Source: JANMDN01 sp031376285
GTDB taxonomy: Bacteria > Actinomycetota > Thermoleophilia > Miltoncostaeales > Miltoncostaeaceae
Reading direction: 5' to 3'
NCBI GenBank assembly: GCA_031376285.1
Contig: JANMDN010000003.1
Coordinates: 65,628 to 129,627 of the forward strand
DNA length: 64,000 bases
The notes under the pieces are model-generated. The model was not told where the DNA came from, did not search any database, and saw nothing but the letters and a program-made list of their open reading frames with translations. Below, in pieces: positions 51,276 through 58,717 of the stretch (positions within the stretch are counted from its first letter, which is position 1; the number at the start of each line of letters is the position of its first letter). The translations under genes and the position numbers were made by a program.

Positions 51276-52589
51276 TTGACGAACTCGATGACGTGCGGGA
51301 CCTGGCCAGGCCGCCACGCCCGCGGCGCTGGCGCGGGAGGGATCGTCGTCGCGGTGGCCGCGCTCGTGGCGCTGCCGGCAGGCGCCGTGGCGGCGCCCCT
51401 CACGCGAGCGGAACTCCTGCGGGAGACCCGCTCGGGAGTCAGCGTCCAAGCCGTCGTCGCGCGCTCGTTTCCCGAGGCTCGCCTCGGCAGGATCGCGGGT
51501 TCGAGCGTGAGGGTGCTGATTGCGGACTCCGTGCCGCGCCTCGTGCTCGGTGGCCGCACGCCGTTGCAGGTAACCGACGAGCGCTACCAGCACGTCAGGC
51601 AGGTCCCTCTCGAGGCCGATCACCGCTACGAGATCACCACCGATGCCTCGGGCTTCCTATTGAGAGACCTCGACGCGGGCGGGCCCCCGCGTCGCCTCCG
51701 AGGCCCCGTGCGTGTCGACGCAGCGGACGCGACGAGTGGTGTTCGCGTCGCCGATCCGCTCGATCGTCGGTATCGGGGGTCGCTTCGGCTCGTGGCCTCC
51801 CCGAAGGCGGGCATGCAGGTCGTCAACGAGGTCGACGTGGAGGGCTATTTGCGCGGGGCCGTTGCGGGCGAGCTGCCAGTTTCGTGGGGTCGGAGCGCCC
51901 CGAGTGCGCTGCGCGTCGGGGCGATCGCGTTCCGCTCACGCACGCTCGCGCGCCTTCGAGGGCGCGCCTTCGCCTACGACGTCAATGCTGAAAGCCCGCG
52001 TTACCTCGGCCTCGACGGCGAGCGCACAGCGACGAACCAGGCCGTCGAGGCAAGCGCGGGCCTGACGTTGATGATGGACAAGCTGCCGTTTGAGGCAGCC
52101 CTGGCCGCCGCTCCGGGAGAACGACATCTCACCCTCACCGCGCAGCAGGGGAACCCAGCGCTCGTCGCCGGTGGACCGTCCCAGGTGATCAGGGGCGCCG
52201 GTCCCGACCTCGGACCGACCGCGCTACGAAACACGCTCCAGTACCTGGGGCTCTCCTACCTCTGGGGTGGCACTTCACCGCAGACCGGGTTCGACTGCTC
52301 AGGGATGATCCAGTACGTCTATGGGCGGCTCGGCATCACGCTACCGAGAGTCGCCGAGGACCAAGCGAAGGTCGGTCAGTACGTGCCCCGTGACCAGATC
52401 CAACCAGGTGACGCCCTCTTCTTCGCCGACAGCTCGGGCTACATCCACCACGAAGGCCTCTACATCGGCGACAACAAGATGGTCCACTCACCAAAGACGG
52501 GCGACGTCGTGAAGATCTCCGACATCACCAGCGCGTACTACACCAGCCAGTATGCGGGAGCGCGACGCTACTCACCGTCGACCGGCTGA
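51276..52589 (+). CDS. Secreted SpoIID-NlpC/P60 fusion protein (copy 2)
   Basis: 437 residues from TTG 51276 with GAGAGGAAG five bases upstream; ATG 51288 is an alternative. Signal segment GGIVVAVAALVALPAGAVAA, then APLTRAELLRETRSGVSVQ, the same N-terminal pattern as copy 1 (APLTRDQLIQAARSGKSI). The SpoIID-type domain keeps the Glu in GAVAGELPVSWG and AIAFRSRTLARLRGRAF. NlpC/P60 has TGFDCSGMIQYVYGRLGI and IHHEGLYIGDNKMVHS, ending ISSAYYTSQYAGARRYSP-like residues shared with copy 1. Expected to hydrolyse peptidoglycan outside the membrane. The 3' end overlaps the convergent histidine kinase by 22 bp. Confidence 0.85.
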   Translation: MTNSMTCGTWPGRHARGAGAGGIVVAVAALVALPAGAVAAPLTRAELLRETRSGVSVQAVVARSFPEARLGRIAGSSVRVLIADSVPRLVLGGRTPLQVTDERYQHVRQVPLEADHRYEITTDASGFLLRDLDAGGPPRRLRGPVRVDAADATSGVRVADPLDRRYRGSLRLVASPKAGMQVVNEVDVEGYLRGAVAGELPVSWGRSAPSALRVGAIAFRSRTLARLRGRAFAYDVNAESPRYLGLDGERTATNQAVEASAGLTLMMDKLPFEAALAAAPGERHLTLTAQQGNPALVAGGPSQVIRGAGPDLGPTALRNTLQYLGLSYLWGGTSPQTGFDCSGMIQYVYGRLGITLPRVAEDQAKVGQYVPRDQIQPGDALFFADSSGYIHHEGLYIGDNKMVHSPKTGDVVKISDITSAYYTSQYAGARRYSPSTG

Positions 52590-54034
52590 ACGGGCGGGCT
52601 CGCCTGCCGCCGGTCGGGATCGCCGTTGGGTCGCAAGCGCGACCGGTTGCGCCGTTGCCAAGCATTCCCTAGCGAGTGAGTCGAGGGAACCGTCCTGTCG
52701 GTCGGGCGGTCGAGCGTGGGGAGGCGAAGCTCGAAGGCGTTGCCCTCCGCCACGACCACCAAGTCGAGCGCTCCACCCATCGAGACCGCGAGCTCACGCG
52801 CGATGGCGAGCCCGAGGCCGGCTCCCCTCGTGCCGTCCGTCGTCGCTCCGCGGACGAACCGCTGGAAGATCCGCTCGCGATCCTGAACCGGGATTTGCGG
52901 TCCATCGTCGACGACCCGAAGCACGGCGTTCTTCGGTCCCGCCTGTGTCGAGAGCACGACTCGGCTTCCCGGAGGCGCGTACTTCGCGGCGTTTGAGAGG
53001 AGGTTGGTCGTGATCTGACAAATCGCGTCGGAGTCGCCGACGCCGTTCGCCGCGGCGGCGTCCAGTTCGAAGGTCACGCCTCGGATCTCGAATGACCCAG
53101 CAAGCGTCCGGTGCATGTCCGCGGCGATGTCATGCAGTGCAACAGGTGTGCGACGGAGTTTCGGGGGGTCGGCCTCGTTTGAGGCGAGACGCTCGATCTG
53201 GTCGATCAGTCGCGACAGGCGAAGGACCTCCGTGTGGAGGGCCTCCATACCCGTCGCGCCAAGGTGGGCGACGCCGTCTTGCATCGCTTCGATGCGCCCC
53301 TGGATCAGCATGAGTGGCGTGCGCAGTTCGTGGGCGAGGTTCTCGGCGAGATGCCGCCGAGAGGTCTCCTGGCGATCGAGGCCTTGCGACAACTCGGTGA
53401 GCGCCGACCCCAGCGCGCGGACTTCCCGCGGACCTCCCGTCGCAACGGGAACGTTTCGAGCCCCCTCGGAAAGGCGTCGCGCGGCCTCGGAGAGTCGCCG
53501 CAGAGGCCGCGTCAGCCAGCCGGCGGCAAGGGCGCCAAAGACGAAGGCGATACCGCCCGCGCTCAGTGCGGCGATAAGGTGGGCGTGATCAAAGGACTGG
53601 CGGAACTCAGCGTCGCCGGGAAAGCTGCCGTTGCCGGTCCGGCCGAGGACCTCGATCTTCCCAACCTGTTCCTGCGCTCCGCCGGATACCGGCGAGGTCG
53701 CGAGAACCGAGAGCGATCCGTGATCGGCAGCCGGGCGGCTCGTGTCGAGCAGGATCTTCCCGCGCTGAGTGAGGCGAAGGTCGTAGCCGGTGAGCGCGAA
53801 GTCGTGGGAGAGCGCGTCGAGCGCCTGCCGGGACCAGCGACCCCCGGCCAAACGATACTGCTCACTGGCGATCGAAACGGCGCTTTGGCTCGCGACCTCC
53901 ACCCGCGCCTGGAGGTAGTCGTCGAAGGTTCGCTGCAATCCGCGGCCGGTGAGGAGGGCTGAGACCGCAACGGCGAGGGCGCTCGCGGCCATGAAGGCGC
54001 AAGCGAATTGAAACCGGAGGCCGGGGGGCCTCAC
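52568..54034 (-). CDS. Sensor histidine kinase (two-component)
   Basis: 488 residues. TM1 at about 8-29 and TM2 at about 152-174 bracket a 120-residue extracytoplasmic sensor region; a HAMP domain follows (about 175-222). The dimerisation/phosphoacceptor segment is AENLAHELRTPLMLIQG with H235. The ATPase has the N-box ITTNLLSNAAKYAPPG, VVDDGPQIPVQDRERIFQRF and GAGLGLAIARELAVSMG. It is coupled by a 4-bp overlap to the response regulator gene upstream. The signal is unknown; the DUF305 protein next door hints at metal stress, by inference only. Confidence 0.93.
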   Translation of the reverse strand: MRPPGLRFQFACAFMAASALAVAVSALLTGRGLQRTFDDYLQARVEVASQSAVSIASEQYRLAGGRWSRQALDALSHDFALTGYDLRLTQRGKILLDTSRPAADHGSLSVLATSPVSGGAQEQVGKIEVLGRTGNGSFPGDAEFRQSFDHAHLIAALSAGGIAFVFGALAAGWLTRPLRRLSEAARRLSEGARNVPVATGGPREVRALGSALTELSQGLDRQETSRRHLAENLAHELRTPLMLIQGRIEAMQDGVAHLGATGMEALHTEVLRLSRLIDQIERLASNEADPPKLRRTPVALHDIAADMHRTLAGSFEIRGVTFELDAAAANGVGDSDAICQITTNLLSNAAKYAPPGSRVVLSTQAGPKNAVLRVVDDGPQIPVQDRERIFQRFVRGATTDGTRGAGLGLAIARELAVSMGGALDLVVVAEGNAFELRLPTLDRPTDRTVPSTHSLGNAWQRRNRSRLRPNGDPDRRQASPPVQPVDGE

Positions 54035-54774
54035 GCCGGCGCGTCCTCAAACTCGTCATCGAAGCGGTACCCAACGCCGTAGACGGTGTGCACCCAACCG
54101 CCCGAGCCAGGGCCGACGGCGTCGAGCTTGCGTCGAAGATTCTTGACGTGAACGTCGATGGTCCTCAGCAGGGTGTCGATGTCAGGCCCCTGAGCCGCTT
54201 CCAGCAGCTCGAACCTCGTGTACGCCCGCCCGGGATAGCGCGCGAGCGTCGAGAGTACGCGGAGCTCGGTCTGAGTCAACCCGAGGGGAAGGTCGTCAAG
54301 GCGCGCTTCTCGGCGGACCAAGTCGACGACCAGTCGGCCATCCGCCCGGGGCAGAACATCCGCGGTCGGGCTCGCCCCGTCGGAGCGGCGAAGGATCGCT
54401 CGAACCCGGGCGACGAGCTCCCGAGGAGAGAACGGCTTGACGAGGTAGTCATCCGCGCCGAGGGAGAGACCACGAAGACGGTCCTCTTCGGACGACTTGG
54501 CCGTCAGCATCAGGATGGGGACATCTGACGTGCGCCGGATTCTCGTGCAGACCTCCTCACCCGGGATATCGGGCAGCCGGAGATCGAGGACCACGATGTC
54601 CGGCATCTGCGTCGCAACGGCGGCGAGCGCACGCTCGCCCGTGGCGGCGAGTCGCACGGTGAAACCTTCCTTGCCGAGGTACTGGCCTGCGAGCTCGAGG
54701 AGGCCGGGCTCATCGTCGACCACGAGCACCGAACGGCCCGCGTCAGTGCCGGTGAGCGAGACGCGCGCCGTCAT
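54031..54774 (-). CDS. OmpR-family response regulator
   Basis: 247 residues. The receiver domain (about 14-130) has the acidic pair in VLVVDDEPG, the phosphoacceptor D64 in IVVLDLRLPD, and the Lys in ADDYLVKPFSPRELV. The winged-helix output domain (about 145-240) includes LTQTELRVLSTLARYPGRAY and DVHVKNLRRKLDAVG. It is the first gene of the pair with the kinase. The 60-base gap to the DUF305 gene suggests the three may form one minus-strand unit. Confidence 0.94.
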   Translation of the reverse strand: MTARVSLTGTDAGRSVLVVDDEPGLLELAGQYLGKEGFTVRLAATGERALAAVATQMPDIVVLDLRLPDIPGEEVCTRIRRTSDVPILMLTAKSSEEDRLRGLSLGADDYLVKPFSPRELVARVRAILRRSDGASPTADVLPRADGRLVVDLVRREARLDDLPLGLTQTELRVLSTLARYPGRAYTRFELLEAAQGPDIDTLLRTIDVHVKNLRRKLDAVGPGSGGWVHTVYGVGYRFDDEFEDAPA

Positions 54775-54834
54775 CTCACTCCCCGGGGGACACGCCGGTG
54801 GGCGCGAGAGCCTGGTGAGCGGTCCGCCAACTCG

Positions 54835-55431
54835 TTAGCTGTTCCAGGCCTTGCGCCAGCCCTGCATCTGGTCGATCTCCTTCTGCTGCCCTGCGATGAT
54901 CGCACGCGCGAGCTTCGCGAGCTCCGGTCTTGGGCTGCCGGACAGGAGCCGGTTCGCCATCTCGATCGCCGAAGCGTGGTGGGGAATCATCGCGGTGAGG
55001 AAATCACGGTCGAAGTCATCCGAAGACGTGAGCGCCTCGACTTCTCCCGACATCGATCCATGTCCGCCATCTTGCATCGTCACGGTGCCCGCCTCAACTC
55101 CGAACCAGGAGCGGTTCCATGCCTGCATCTGAGAAATCTCACCTTCCTGCGCCGACAGAATATCGCGAGCCAGGGTCTTGACCTCTGGGCGGCTCGCCTT
55201 CCCGAGCGCGAGCTGGGCCATCTCGATCGCCTGCTCGTGGTGAGGGATCATCTCCGCGATGAACTGAGCCTCAGTGAGTTTGGCCGTCGCCTCACCGGAC
55301 GTCATCGAGTGATCGCCCGTCGAAGTCGCGCTCGTGGAATGGCTTGACGACGACGTCAACGCCCAAACGCCGAGCGACGCCGCAACCGCAACGGCTGCTG
55401 CCGCGATCAATCCCCAGGGCCGCATCTTCAT
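54835..55431 (-). CDS. Secreted/anchored DUF305 (ferritin-like) protein
   Basis: 198 residues. An N-terminal hydrophobic segment (WGLIAAAAVAVAASLGVWAL) serves as signal or anchor. Two DUF305 half-repeats each carry the hallmark MIPHHEQAIEMAQLAL and MIPHHASAIEMANRLL, ending in QMQAW and QMQGW. The paired His and the Met-rich positions fit metal binding; DUF305 proteins often accompany copper-related genes, though no copper gene is seen here. ATG 55431 with GAGGTGAAA upstream. It lies just upstream of the two-component genes and could be their target or signal partner. Confidence 0.88.
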   Translation of the reverse strand: MKMRPWGLIAAAAVAVAASLGVWALTSSSSHSTSATSTGDHSMTSGEATAKLTEAQFIAEMIPHHEQAIEMAQLALGKASRPEVKTLARDILSAQEGEISQMQAWNRSWFGVEAGTVTMQDGGHGSMSGEVEALTSSDDFDRDFLTAMIPHHASAIEMANRLLSGSPRPELAKLARAIIAGQQKEIDQMQGWRKAWNS

Positions 55432-55618
55432 TCCATTTCACCTCGTTCTGGAACAGTCACTAACCCGAGAGTTAAGCGCCTCCCCATGGAGATCCTGTGA
55501 AGCGGGACGACATCCGGCCCCGATGAGGACTGCCTAAGCGGACTTCGCCGTCGGCGACGTGTGGCGAGCCGACCGAGGGCGCCCTTCAGCTCGTCGGCAA
55601 GCCAGGCCGCAACGACTC
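55432..55618. other. Intergenic stretch between divergent DUF305 and hypothetical genes (left part)
   Basis: Within the 359-base gap 55432-55790 there is no credible gene. It holds the upstream region of the DUF305 gene and copy B of the palindromic repeat. Confidence 0.45.
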
Positions 55619-55683
55619 CTTGACTGTCAAAACAGGCCTCCTGGTGACAGTCAAGGGATCAGGTGGAGGGTGAGAGTTTGAGG
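55619..55683. repeat. Dispersed palindromic repeat, copy B
   Basis: CTTGACTGTCA (55619-55629) is inverted as TGACAGTCAAG (55645-55655), with TCCTGG before the second arm as in copy A, and a related tail (GAGGGTGAGAGTTTGAG). Identity with 50934-50999 is high at the arms and about three quarters overall by eye. Here it lies between divergent genes, so it cannot be only a terminator. Confidence 0.65.
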
Positions 55684-55790
55684 CAGCCGACGCGCTCCCT
55701 CCTGGGATGTCGGCGCACCGCCGGTGCGGCATAGACTTCCCATGGCGGGCGTCAAATGGACGGCGCCCCATCAAGGAATGGAGCGTCTCC

Positions 55791-56270
55791 ATGGGCGTGA
55801 AGGATCAGTTCACCACGGAGGAATGGAAGTCGGTCTCGCACGCCCCGTTCCTTGTTTCGACGGCCATCGGCATGGCCGACCCGAGCGGACCGTTCGGGAT
55901 GATGAAGGAGGGGATAGCACTCGCCGGGGCCGTCAAGAACGCGATTCAAGGGGAGGCCGGAGAACTCGCCAAGGAGGTCGCGACGGACCTTCGTCACCAT
56001 CGCCCAAGCCGCTCCGACCTCGTCGGTGAGGGTGTTCGCTCGACCGGGGAGGCGCGCACCAGCGCCATCGCCAAGCTCCGCTCGGTCGCGCGGCTGGTCG
56101 GCTCGAAGGCCGGCACGGACGCGAGCGCGTACACCACCTGGCTCGCGGGCATCGCTGGCGCCGTCGCCGAGGCCGGACGAGAAGGTGGATTCCTCGGGAT
56201 CGGCGGCGAAGCCGTCTCAGACGACGAAGAGCGGGCCATCGGCGAGATTCGCACAGCGCTCGGCGCGTAG
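55791..56270 (+). CDS. Conserved-looking hypothetical protein
   Basis: 159 residues from ATG 55791 (GVKDQFTTEEWKSVSHAPFL), with GGAG nine bases upstream; upstream in-frame residues from 55707 look non-coding. The sequence continues VSTAIGMADPSGPFGMMKEG and is Ala/Gly-rich and helical, with no signal peptide. The opening EEW-x-APF and ADPSGxxG-MKE pattern suggests a small soluble family I recall only as hypothetical. It converges on mdh with a strong shared terminator. Function unknown. Confidence 0.68.
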   Translation: MGVKDQFTTEEWKSVSHAPFLVSTAIGMADPSGPFGMMKEGIALAGAVKNAIQGEAGELAKEVATDLRHHRPSRSDLVGEGVRSTGEARTSAIAKLRSVARLVGSKAGTDASAYTTWLAGIAGAVAEAGREGGFLGIGGEAVSDDEERAIGEIRTALGA

Positions 56271-56284
56271 GGCGGAACCGCAAA

Positions 56285-56320
56285 TCCGGAGCGCCGGACG
56301 CAATTGCCCGGCGCTCCGGA
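56285..56320. terminator. Bidirectional terminator hairpin between convergent genes
   Basis: TCCGGAGCGCCGG (56285-56297) and CCGGCGCTCCGGA (56308-56320) form a perfect 13-bp stem with a 10-base loop, midway between the hypothetical gene and mdh stops. Confidence 0.7.
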
Positions 56321-56343
56321 AGTACCTGACGTGACGCCGGGTG

Positions 56344-57330
56344 CTAGCCGAGCATCTCCGCGACGGTTTCGCGCTCTCCGACCAGCTCGTCGTTCGAGGT
56401 GCCGATTTTCTCGGCCGAGAAGTCGTCGTGAGTGAAGCTTGTGTCGACGGTGTACTCGCCGACGCCCGTCGTGCGAACCGGCATCGAGGCCCACACGTCA
56501 TCGGCGAAGCCGTAGCGTCCACCTGAGGCGATGGCGATCGAGTACAGGGTGTCGCTCGGGGTGACGAGCGCCCGCACATGGTCGATCAGGGCGTTCGCCG
56601 CAGACGCCGCGCTCGAGAGCCCGCGCGCCTCGATGATCGCCGCGCCGCGCTTGCCAACCGTCGGGAGGAAGTCCCCACGGAGCCAGTCATGGTCGGAGAT
56701 CACGTCGGTGACCGGCTTGCCGCCAATGGTCGCGTTCGTGAAGTCGGCAAACATCGTCGGCGAGTGGTTGCCGAAGATGATGCAGCGCTCGACATCGTTG
56801 ACCGTCGCGCCAGCCTTCTGGGCAAGCTGCGTGACGGCACGGTTCTGGTCGAGACGGGTCATCGCGGTGAACCGCTCCGCGGGGAGGCGCTTCGCCTGCG
56901 AGGCGGCGATCATGCAGTTCGTGTTGCAGGGGTTACCGACGACGGCCACCCGACAATCGGCAGCCGCGACAGTGTCGATCGCCCGCCCCTGCTCGACGAA
57001 GATCTTGCCGTTGTCGCGGAGCAGGTCCGCGCGCTCCATACCCGGGCCACGCGGCTTCGAGCCAACGAGCAGGCACCAGTTGGCGTCGGCAAACGCATCG
57101 TTTGGCTTGTCGGCGAGGACCATCCCGGCAAGCAGCGGGAAGGCGCAGTCATCAAGCTCCATGGCCACGCCCCGCATGGCCTTCTGAGGTCCCTCGACGG
57201 GGATCTCGAGCAGCTGGAGGATAACGGGTTGGTCAGCACCGAACATCTGGCCGGACGCAATACGAGGAAGCAGGCTGTAGCCGATCTGACCGGCAGCTCC
57301 GGTTACGGCAACGCGAATAGGACTCTTCAA
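56344..57330 (-). CDS. mdh: Malate dehydrogenase
   Basis: 328 residues, the usual length for this cytosolic-type family. The NAD motif is VAVTGAAGQIGYSLLPRIA, the substrate loop Arg region follows SKPRGPGMERADLL, and the catalytic Asp and His are in MTRLDQNRA and IIFGNHSPTMFAD. It oxidises malate to oxaloacetate with NAD. It lies 40 bases downstream of icd on the same strand, probably cotranscribed, opposite the divergent sdh operon, making a compact TCA cluster. Confidence 0.96.
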   Translation of the reverse strand: MKSPIRVAVTGAAGQIGYSLLPRIASGQMFGADQPVILQLLEIPVEGPQKAMRGVAMELDDCAFPLLAGMVLADKPNDAFADANWCLLVGSKPRGPGMERADLLRDNGKIFVEQGRAIDTVAAADCRVAVVGNPCNTNCMIAASQAKRLPAERFTAMTRLDQNRAVTQLAQKAGATVNDVERCIIFGNHSPTMFADFTNATIGGKPVTDVISDHDWLRGDFLPTVGKRGAAIIEARGLSSAASAANALIDHVRALVTPSDTLYSIAIASGGRYGFADDVWASMPVRTTGVGEYTVDTSFTHDDFSAEKIGTSNDELVGERETVAEMLG

Positions 57331-57370
57331 GGTTCCCTTTCGTCGGTTTTTTCGGCGTGGTCTCGGGGAC

Positions 57371-58459
57371 TCAGCCGTTCTGGAGGATCTTGACGAGCGC
57401 GTCGCCCACCTCGGCTGTGCCGATGGCGGTCGGGTCGTTGCGGTCGTCCTTCATGTCGTAGGTGACGTCTTTGCCCTCGCGAATGAGCTTCGCGATCGCG
57501 GCCTCCATGCGGTCGGCCGCGTCGGTCTCCTTGAGGTACTTGAGCATCATGACGCCTGAGAGCATCATCGCCATCGGGTTGACCTTGTTCTGCCCGGCGT
57601 ACTTCGGCGCCGAACCGTGCGTGGGCTCAAAGAGGGCGGAGTTTGCGCCGATGTTCGCGCCTGGCGCGACGCCGAGACCGCCGACGAGGCCGGCGCCAAG
57701 GTCGCTCAGGATGTCGCCGTAGAGGTTCGGAAGGACGAGCACGTCGTACAGCTCAGGTTTCTGCACGAGCTGCATGCACATGTTGTCGACGATCCGCTCC
57801 TCGAACTCGATGTCCGGGTTCTTCTCGGCGACCTCCATCGCAACGGCGAGGAAGAGGCCATCGGTGTACTTCATGATGTTTGCCTTGTGGACCGCGGTGA
57901 CCTTCTTGCGGCCGTACTCGCGGGCGTAGTCGAAGGCGTACTGCACGATCCGCCGCGAGCCCTCCACCGAGATCGGCTTGATCGAAATGCCGGCGTGGTC
58001 GGGTATTTTCGCGCCCGCCATCAGACGCTCGATGTCGTCTTTCAGCTCAAGCTGCTCGGGGGTGTCCTTCTCGAACTCGATGCCGGCATAGAGGTCCTCG
58101 GTGTTCTCGCGCACGATGACGATGTCGATGTTCTCGTACTTCGAGCGTACGCCCTCGTAGCTCTTGCACGGTCGTACGCAGGCATAAAGGTCGCACGCTT
58201 TACGAAGGGCGACGTTGACGCTGCGAAAACCGGTGCCCACCGGGGTCGTGATCGGGCCCTTGATGGCGATCTTGTTGGCGTTGATCGACTCGATCACCGA
58301 ATCGGGAAGCGGCGTCCCTGCCGTCTTCATGATGTCGATGCCGGCCTCCTGGACGTCCCAGTCGAACTCCACTCCGGTCGCGTCGAGCACACGCCTCGTG
58401 GCATCGGCGATTTCCGGTCCGGTTCCATCGCCAGGGATAAACGTCACGCGATACGCCAC
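57371..58459 (-). CDS. icd: Isocitrate dehydrogenase (NAD-type, IDH/IPMDH family)
   Basis: 362 residues from GTG 58459 (AYRVTFIPGDGTGPEIADAT) with AAGGAG nine bases upstream. GFRSVNVALRKACDLYACVR holds the substrate-binding Ser/Asn/Arg set of NAD-dependent isocitrate dehydrogenases, with VIVRENTEDLYAGIEFE and NLYGDILSDLGAGLVGGLG. It converts isocitrate to 2-oxoglutarate. The short monomer and KPC-S-YEGV region fit the NAD-linked short class better than the long NADP enzyme; isopropylmalate dehydrogenase is less likely. The open frame continues to 59920 but that part is antisense to sdhA. Confidence 0.92.
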   Translation of the reverse strand: MAYRVTFIPGDGTGPEIADATRRVLDATGVEFDWDVQEAGIDIMKTAGTPLPDSVIESINANKIAIKGPITTPVGTGFRSVNVALRKACDLYACVRPCKSYEGVRSKYENIDIVIVRENTEDLYAGIEFEKDTPEQLELKDDIERLMAGAKIPDHAGISIKPISVEGSRRIVQYAFDYAREYGRKKVTAVHKANIMKYTDGLFLAVAMEVAEKNPDIEFEERIVDNMCMQLVQKPELYDVLVLPNLYGDILSDLGAGLVGGLGVAPGANIGANSALFEPTHGSAPKYAGQNKVNPMAMMLSGVMMLKYLKETDAADRMEAAIAKLIREGKDVTYDMKDDRNDPTAIGTAEVGDALVKILQNG

Positions 58460-58717
58460 GGTGCATTGCTCCTTCGTCGGGTCAAGTGGGGTACGTCCGC
58501 AGTCCTGCGGAGGCAGACCCCGAAACGGCAGCAGTATAACCCCACCCTTGCGCAGTCTCGCCAAGACCCGGGCACCGCGCGGACGCCTGTGCGCGTCAGA
58601 TGTCCCAGCGCCAGCAGGCAGCCGTACCGGCACGGTCCGATAGAGTAGAGACGCCGTGTGGCCGGCTCGCGCCCCACGCGGCGAGTTTCCCCCAGTCGAC
58701 CCGAGGGAGTGCGTCCG
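58460..58717. promoter_or_regulatory. Divergent control region between icd-mdh and sdhA operons
   Basis: This 258-base gap must hold promoters for both TCA operons. It contains AAGGAG for icd (just right of 58459) and GGAG before the TTG of sdhA. GCAGTATAACCCCACCC near 58531 and AGAGTAGAGACG near 58643 are slightly AT-richer, but I cannot assign -10/-35 boxes with confidence. Confidence 0.35.
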
